Source: Stomorhina lunata (lineage: Eukaryota; Arthropoda; Insecta; Diptera; Rhiniidae). From it: DNA of 64,000 bases. The notes beneath the pieces were generated by a model. The model did no database searches, was not told the DNA's origin, and saw only the letters and a list, made by a program, of their open reading frames with translations. The stretch spans positions 51,414,174-51,478,173 of the forward strand of contig OW121740.1 in NCBI GenBank assembly GCA_933228675.1, read 5' to 3'. The translations under genes and the position numbers were made by a program. This document shows positions 60,101 to 64,000 of this stretch, piece after piece. Each line of letters begins with the position of its first letter. Position 1 is the first letter of the stretch.

Positions 60101-62600
60101 GTTAAGTAAGTAATATCACTGCATTTCAGAAAGTTGCAAAATAGGCTTGAATTTTTGTACCCTTCACCTCCGGTGGAAAGGGTATATTGGATTTGTGCTG
60201 ATGTTTGTAACGCATAGAAATATTGGTCTGAGACCCACCTTTTAGTATACCAATCGACTTAGAATCACTCCCTGAGTTGTTTTAACAATGTCCGTCCGGC
60301 TGCCGGGTTATCCATGTAAGCTTGTTATCATTCTATATGTCGTAACTTTAAAGATAATTTGATTAAATTTGGCGCAGGCTTATATTTTGGTCAAGGACGA
60401 CCACAAAATCGGATTACTATTTTGGGTACCTCCCCTAGGGATGCCTTCTTAGAATAGAGTTTTTAGTACTTTACAGTCTCAAATTTAGTTGTATTTCAAT
60501 AATATTCAGCACAAATATTGCTTATCATAGCTTTATTCAGTATTCTTAATTTTGTTGAAATCGGCAAATATTTAACCATACCTCCCATACAAGACATATT
60601 CTCAAAAGAAGTTTATATACACGTAAAAGCACAAAAACGTTAATAACTCAAAAGATAATTGCATTTGATTACTTAAACTTTGCACAGATAAATATTTTAT
60701 AAATATGAACCAATAACCAAAATTTGGTAACAATTGGTCCACAATTGACCCTAGCTCCCATATTAGACCCTTGGCCGGAAATGATATAAACCTCGAAATT
60801 TTGAAAAAATAATTGTTGGTCCTTATTTGACCTTACTGGTGAAGGGTATGATATAGTCGGGCTTGACCGACTATAGCTTTTCTTACTTGTTTGTTATGTG
60901 GCTGAAAACACATAAATTTTCTTTAAAATTAGTCAAATTTCGGTCAATGCTGTACGTAGAGTGTAAGCTGTCTCGACTTACGATTTGGTTTAAAATAATT
61001 CTAGAACCCCATTCTCTACGAAGATATAATAAAACATTACCTTTCTTCGTAAAAAGTAAAAAAATTAAGACCCTCTTTTTGAGAAAAAAAACTCACTTTT
61101 TTCGATCATCGAAAATTATTTGACTTTGAAAATTTCTCTATATTAAAGAATTTTAAATATTTAAAAATGGTTTTCACTGTTTTGTGTTCTTAACGGTAAG
61201 CTAAATTCCAGTATTTTTTAAAATATCGGTTTAATATATTTTTAAAATATCGGTTTAGTATGGAATGCACAATGGGTCAAAAACTAAAAAAGTCGAAGAG
61301 AAAAACTATTTTTTTTAATTTTTGAAATCTTAAAACCCTTAATAGTTTTTATAGCAAAATAAGCATATTTTGTCTTTATTTCTTCAAGCTCATTCCAAAA
61401 TGTAAAAAATTAATCATATTGGACAATAATTGAAAGATCTCTACGGTCCAAAAGCTTTTTTACTTCTGTGGTGGTCTACTTTGATGCCCAATGATTCACC
61501 CTGTGTAATTACAGGGTAACCATAAGTCCAAAGTTTAAAAAGCTAGTATTAACAATTAACAATTCTCTTATACAAACTGATGCAATCAGACTTACAGTTT
61601 AGAAGATACAGATTATTACCACTTTTTTTATTTTAAACCACTGTGCGTTGGTCTAATAGAGTAAAATTCCACTATCATGTCATCAAATTTACACACCCGA
61701 AACGTAAAAGATACAGTTACCGAACTCACCTTCAATTTATTGCATGATATCGCTCAGAATTCGTAGTAACGTTCTTGTTTTCATCATCTTTGAAATCGTA
61801 GGATCCAATGAGGCCACCGGCCAATATTCAGCTTCGTTGCTAAACACTAGTTTTCGGTAACAAAAAGCATTTATTTTTGTGTTTGTCAAGTCAATTCATT
61901 CAAATTATAGACCAAACTGAACACGTTTGACAGCAACATGTTACATGAAAACAGAGTTGCCAGCATTGTCAAAGAGTTTCTAAAAAGTCACCCGTTAGTT
62001 TGTTTTAAGGAAAAGAAAAATTCTCATGTCTATAAAATATTTAACATATTCTTCTCCATCTCTTTCAGATATAACGGCAAAACCAGCAGTCAAAAGAATG
62101 ATATTGCCTTTGTCAAACTTCGAACTGCCCTTAGGTTTTCCGAGACCATTGCCTCGATTTGCATACCAACAGAAATAAGCAGTTCAGCCTCCGGTTATAT
62201 ACAGTCCGACCTAATAGGTTATATCAACGGTTTTGGCGACAACAATCACTTGGAACGTCTTAAAATGGTAACCCTCAACTATCACAGCTGTCTTGCCAAA
62301 AGTCCCCGGGATGCTCCGGTAGCTGATGATAAATTTTGCATATTCAGTCGGGAAAGTGGTTCCGTGTGTCATGGTGATAGTGGATCTGGATTTTTTACCG
62401 AAAACAAGATAGCAGATGGTTTTAAAGAGGACATTATCTACAGGCTGTTGGGTGTCATCAGTAATACACCCACTACGCAGAACTCTTGTACGCCTTTTGG
62501 TGAAGATGCCTATATTGCCATAACGAATATTTACTATATGTCCAAGGATTTTCGGGAAAAGCTTTTAAAGGCAATGCAGGAGGATACAGCATTATTTTAA
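54196..62600 (+). CDS. ModSP: Modular serine protease, ModSP-like (five exons, 5' end missing)
   Basis: Exons are 54196-54464, 54528-55054, 55113-55478, 55537-55687 and 62069-62600. Phases 2, 1, 1, 2 join into 614 residues with no internal stop. Four LDLa repeats (about 1-37, 41-77, 90-127, 132-168, each with the CxDxSDE-type calcium site) precede a Thr/Pro linker, a sushi domain from about 200, and a second Cys-rich domain like the 'Wonton' domain of insect initiator proteases. The trypsin-like domain follows, with His390 (TAAHC), Asp449 (NDIAFV) and Ser542 (GDSGSG). In flies ModSP is a haemolymph initiator protease linking pattern recognition to Toll. The visible 5' end begins at a good acceptor (CTCTCCCAG), so exon(s) for the start and signal peptide lie upstream and were not found. 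The GDSGSG motif departs from the usual GDSGGP. The intron at 55688-62068 is packed with transposons. Confidence 0.9.
55735..55930. repeat. Dispersed repeat with CTGTG..CACAG palindrome, copy 1
   Basis: TTCACTCTGTGAAAACACAG, then GGTGATCATAAA, and CAGACTTACAGTTTAGAAGA match 61445-61640. A shorter match (GATTCACCCTGTCTAAACAC, then AGGGCATCCATAAAT) lies near 57850-57886. The rest of 55931-56580 is non-coding. Confidence 0.45.
56585..57300 (+). repeat. Helitron-like repeat, copy B
   Basis: This matches 53300-54078 nearly throughout (GTTTGTGCTGATGTATGTAA, CCTTTTAGTATACCAATAGG, ATCGTATGGTCGGACTTGAC), with small deletions and loss of the left hairpin. Confidence 0.6.
57300..57520 (-). repeat. SINE-like element, copy 4
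   Basis: Read on the minus strand: CGCGCATAGATAGCGGGTGC, A-box-like TGGCTTACTGAG, B-box-like GAGTTCGATCACC, CGTCGATGAAAAATAAATAA, and GGCAGTGTTACTTTTTTTG. It is the best preserved promoter head of the family and parallels 8290-8580. Confidence 0.65.
58150..60115 (+). pseudogene. LINE family A (RTE-like), most complete copy
   Basis: Order on the plus strand: basic linker (RRTLERYRERKREEKRLFRR), RT fingers at 58590-58640 (NNKAAGADGLPAELFKAGG), VLCPVHKKGDKTVCANYRGI at 58740-58800, FRPGKSTTDQIF at 58895, FVDYKAAFDSPI at 58990, GFRQGDSLSCDLFN at 59165, and YADD near 59290. The C-terminus has [20 protein letters not shown] near 59850-59910. Frameshifts near 58340 and 59020 and stops at 59426-59428 and 59782-59784 disable it; the endonuclease is lost. 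The 3' end GGCCATTTAAGTAAGTTAAG, then TAAGTAA, is the parent of the tails at 305, 16296, 37730, 43980 and 47410. It lies in the ModSP intron, sense strand. Confidence 0.85.
60155..60895 (+). repeat. Helitron-like repeat, copy C
   Basis: CCCTTCACCTCCGGTGGAAA, then GGGTATATTGG, forms the left hairpin, and GAAGGGTATGATATAGTCGG, then GCTTGACCGACTATAGC, the right end. The interior has the same order as copies A and B but is more diverged, and the GTCC block is reduced to GTCCGTCCGGC. Confidence 0.6.
61445..61640. repeat. Dispersed repeat with CTGTG..CACAG palindrome, copy 2
   Basis: Aligns with 55770-55925 (AAAAGCTTTTTTACT, TTTGATGCCCAATGATTCAC, TACAGTTTAGAAGATACA). The flanks 60896-61440 and 61641-62060 are non-coding intron with no other call. 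Confidence 0.45.
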
Positions 62601-62651
62601 GTTTTAGTGTAATGAGTTTAGAGTTTAAGTCAAAATTTAGCTAGATTGTGC

Positions 62652-62681
62652 AATAAAGATAAATTAATTTGTTTTAATAAA
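62652..62681 (+). promoter_or_regulatory. Candidate ModSP poly(A) signals
   Basis: AATAAA occurs at 62652-62657 and again at 62676-62681, 52 and 76 bases past the ModSP stop, a normal distance for a fly 3' UTR. Confidence 0.6.
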
Positions 62682-62829
62682 ATCTGATGTAATTAAGAAG
62701 GCTTCTAATTTTTTTCCAAATATTCTCCACTCGGTATCACTTTTACTTTTCCTATTGGGGTTGCGATATCTCATTTTCGTGATGGTGAGTGAGCTCTCTT
62801 GACGGTTGTTTTTTTATCTCTTCGAAGAC

Positions 62830-62945
62830 TTCTAGAATGTAAAAGACTCTATAATATAAAGATTTTGCACTTCCATACATTGCCGTGTGGCTCTTTCGAT
62901 AAGTTCCATAAAAATAAGAGCACATCGTTTTTACTCTAATTCGAA
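62830..62945. repeat. Dispersed repeat shared with 21100-21235
   Basis: CTCTATAATATAAAGATTTT, GCACTTCCATACATTGCCGT and ACTCTAATTC occur in the same order as in the copy near Syt4. No coding capacity is seen. Confidence 0.45.
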
Positions 62946-63239
62946 AACAACTAATGAAGATTATCCAATGATAGAAAGCTGGGGCACACAAACGTGCTCA
63001 TAAAATGTATGTTTGATCATGTCCACTTTAATTTCACTTTTGATTTTTATATTTGAGTTTTTGGTTGGTGTCGAACTCTCAATTCTAAATGTCGAACTGT
63101 CAATTCTGTAAAGTATACGAATTGATGGTTCCAGGCGACCATTTACTTATGTCCAGAAAAGCCCAAATAGGGTAAATAGTGCAATGGTACAAAATTGAAT
63201 ATTAATCATTGAATTTTGAAACTTAATAAAAGTTAATTC

Positions 63240-64000
63240 ATTACCAATGGCCGTACTTCAGAAAAAACTCAAAAGGATCGGAGCCGGGGATGGCCCCTTC
63301 CCCATTACAAATACAGTACCTATAACTGGGGAAATAGATTCTGATAATTTTTAAAATGTAGATAAAGTTATACTAACAAGTTTCAATCGCATACATTCCA
63401 TTTTAAAACTTAGTCCGAGAATGGGTCCAAATTGAGGGTTGAATATGGCTACTTTTATATATATATAATGTTAATGAGTTTGTAAGTTTATTTATTTGTT
63501 TGTTTGAGATTAAATAATTCCTTAACGGGGAAATTTTTAATGTAGTAGATAGAACTTCCCCTTAAGGTGGTCAAGAAATATGTTTTGTTTCAAAACCTGG
63601 TCCGGAAAAAGGTAAAGTTAGGTAAGTAGTGCAAAATGTAATATTTATTATTGAATGATAAGCAATGAAAGAAAAATTTATTCAATTTAAATTCATTTCA
63701 TTTCAATGGCCGAACTTCAGGAAAAAGTAATAAGGATCGGAGCAGGGGATGGTCCCTTCCTCGTTACAAACACAATGCCTATAACTGGGTTAATTAATTT
63801 TGATGAAATTTAAAACTTAGTCCGGAAATGGGTCTAAATAGAGGGTCGAATATGGCTGTATTTAATACTTATAATTTAATAACTGATAAGCTAAAGCGGA
63901 TAAAAACTTTTTACTTAATACAAGTACATTTTTTTTTTACCAATGGAAGCACTTTTGACAAAGATGGAAAGGATCGGAGCAGAAGGGAAGATTTTTCTCT
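63240..64000. repeat. Tandem repeat of about 450 bp running off the window
   Basis: AAAAGGATCGGAGCCGGGGA, then TGGCCCCTTCC, AACTTAGTCCGAGAATGGGT and CGAATATGGCT-type sequence at 63245-63470 recur at 63690-63870. A third start (AAAGGATCGGAGCAG) lies at 63969-63985. Units are diverged, and I find no open frame. Confidence 0.65.

Noticed and set aside
61938..62068. Independent start of a short protease gene at 61938
   Set aside because: A splice acceptor at 62061-62068 in the correct phase joins 62069 to the ModSP exon ending at 55687; the upstream codons are intron.

Overview
This window looks like AT-rich, transposon-dense chromosomal DNA from a higher fly, probably a large-genome calyptrate such as a blow fly or house-fly relative. 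The reasons are two insect-type, intron-containing genes with canonical GT-AG splicing, dipteran-style LINEs and DNA transposons, and (GTCT)n-bearing Helitron-like repeats. The species is an inference. Nothing bacterial, plasmid-like or CRISPR-like is visible.

Two host genes are supported, both on the + strand. (1) Synaptotagmin 4 (Syt4), with coding exons 5700-5742, 13959-15190, 15254-15328 and 18370-18489. The phases match throughout and give a 489-residue protein: one membrane anchor, C2A with a serine replacing a calcium-binding aspartate, C2B, and a WHKL-type C-terminus. (2) A modular serine protease (ModSP-like), with exons 54196-54464, 54528-55054, 55113-55478, 55537-55687 and 62069-62600. 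It carries four LDLa repeats, a sushi domain, a second Cys-rich domain and a trypsin-like domain with His, Asp and Ser in place. Its signal-peptide exon(s) were not found upstream.

Layout. 1-5.4 kb: decayed LINEs, SINE copies and a nested fold-back element. 5.4-18.5 kb: Syt4, whose introns 1 and 3 are full of LINE and Tc1/mariner remnants. 18.5-30.2 kb: a satellite field (30-bp palindromic, 19-bp, 11-bp and about 107-bp units). 30.2-37.8 kb: nested MITEs, a Tc1 remnant, a 3-kb LINE with RT and RNase H, and an orientation-switching minisatellite. 38-42.5 kb: tandemly duplicated Helitron-like repeats. 43.6-46.2 kb: a mariner remnant holding a hAT-type element that itself holds a Tc1/mariner-type element. 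48.6-52.8 kb: three DNA transposons nested like Russian dolls, each with its own terminal repeats and target duplication. 53.3-62.7 kb: ModSP, with a 6.4-kb transposon-filled intron between the His and Asp exons. 63.2-64 kb: a tandem repeat that runs off the end.

The two genes are not functionally linked by anything visible here. Syt4 acts in calcium-dependent vesicle traffic; ModSP acts at the top of the extracellular Toll-activating protease cascade. The most informative novelty is in the repeats: dated nesting with intact target duplications, a LINE 3' end carrying an antisense tRNA-like module, and satellite arrays in mirror order. Copy counts, boundaries and family names come from reading by eye, without alignment or database search.
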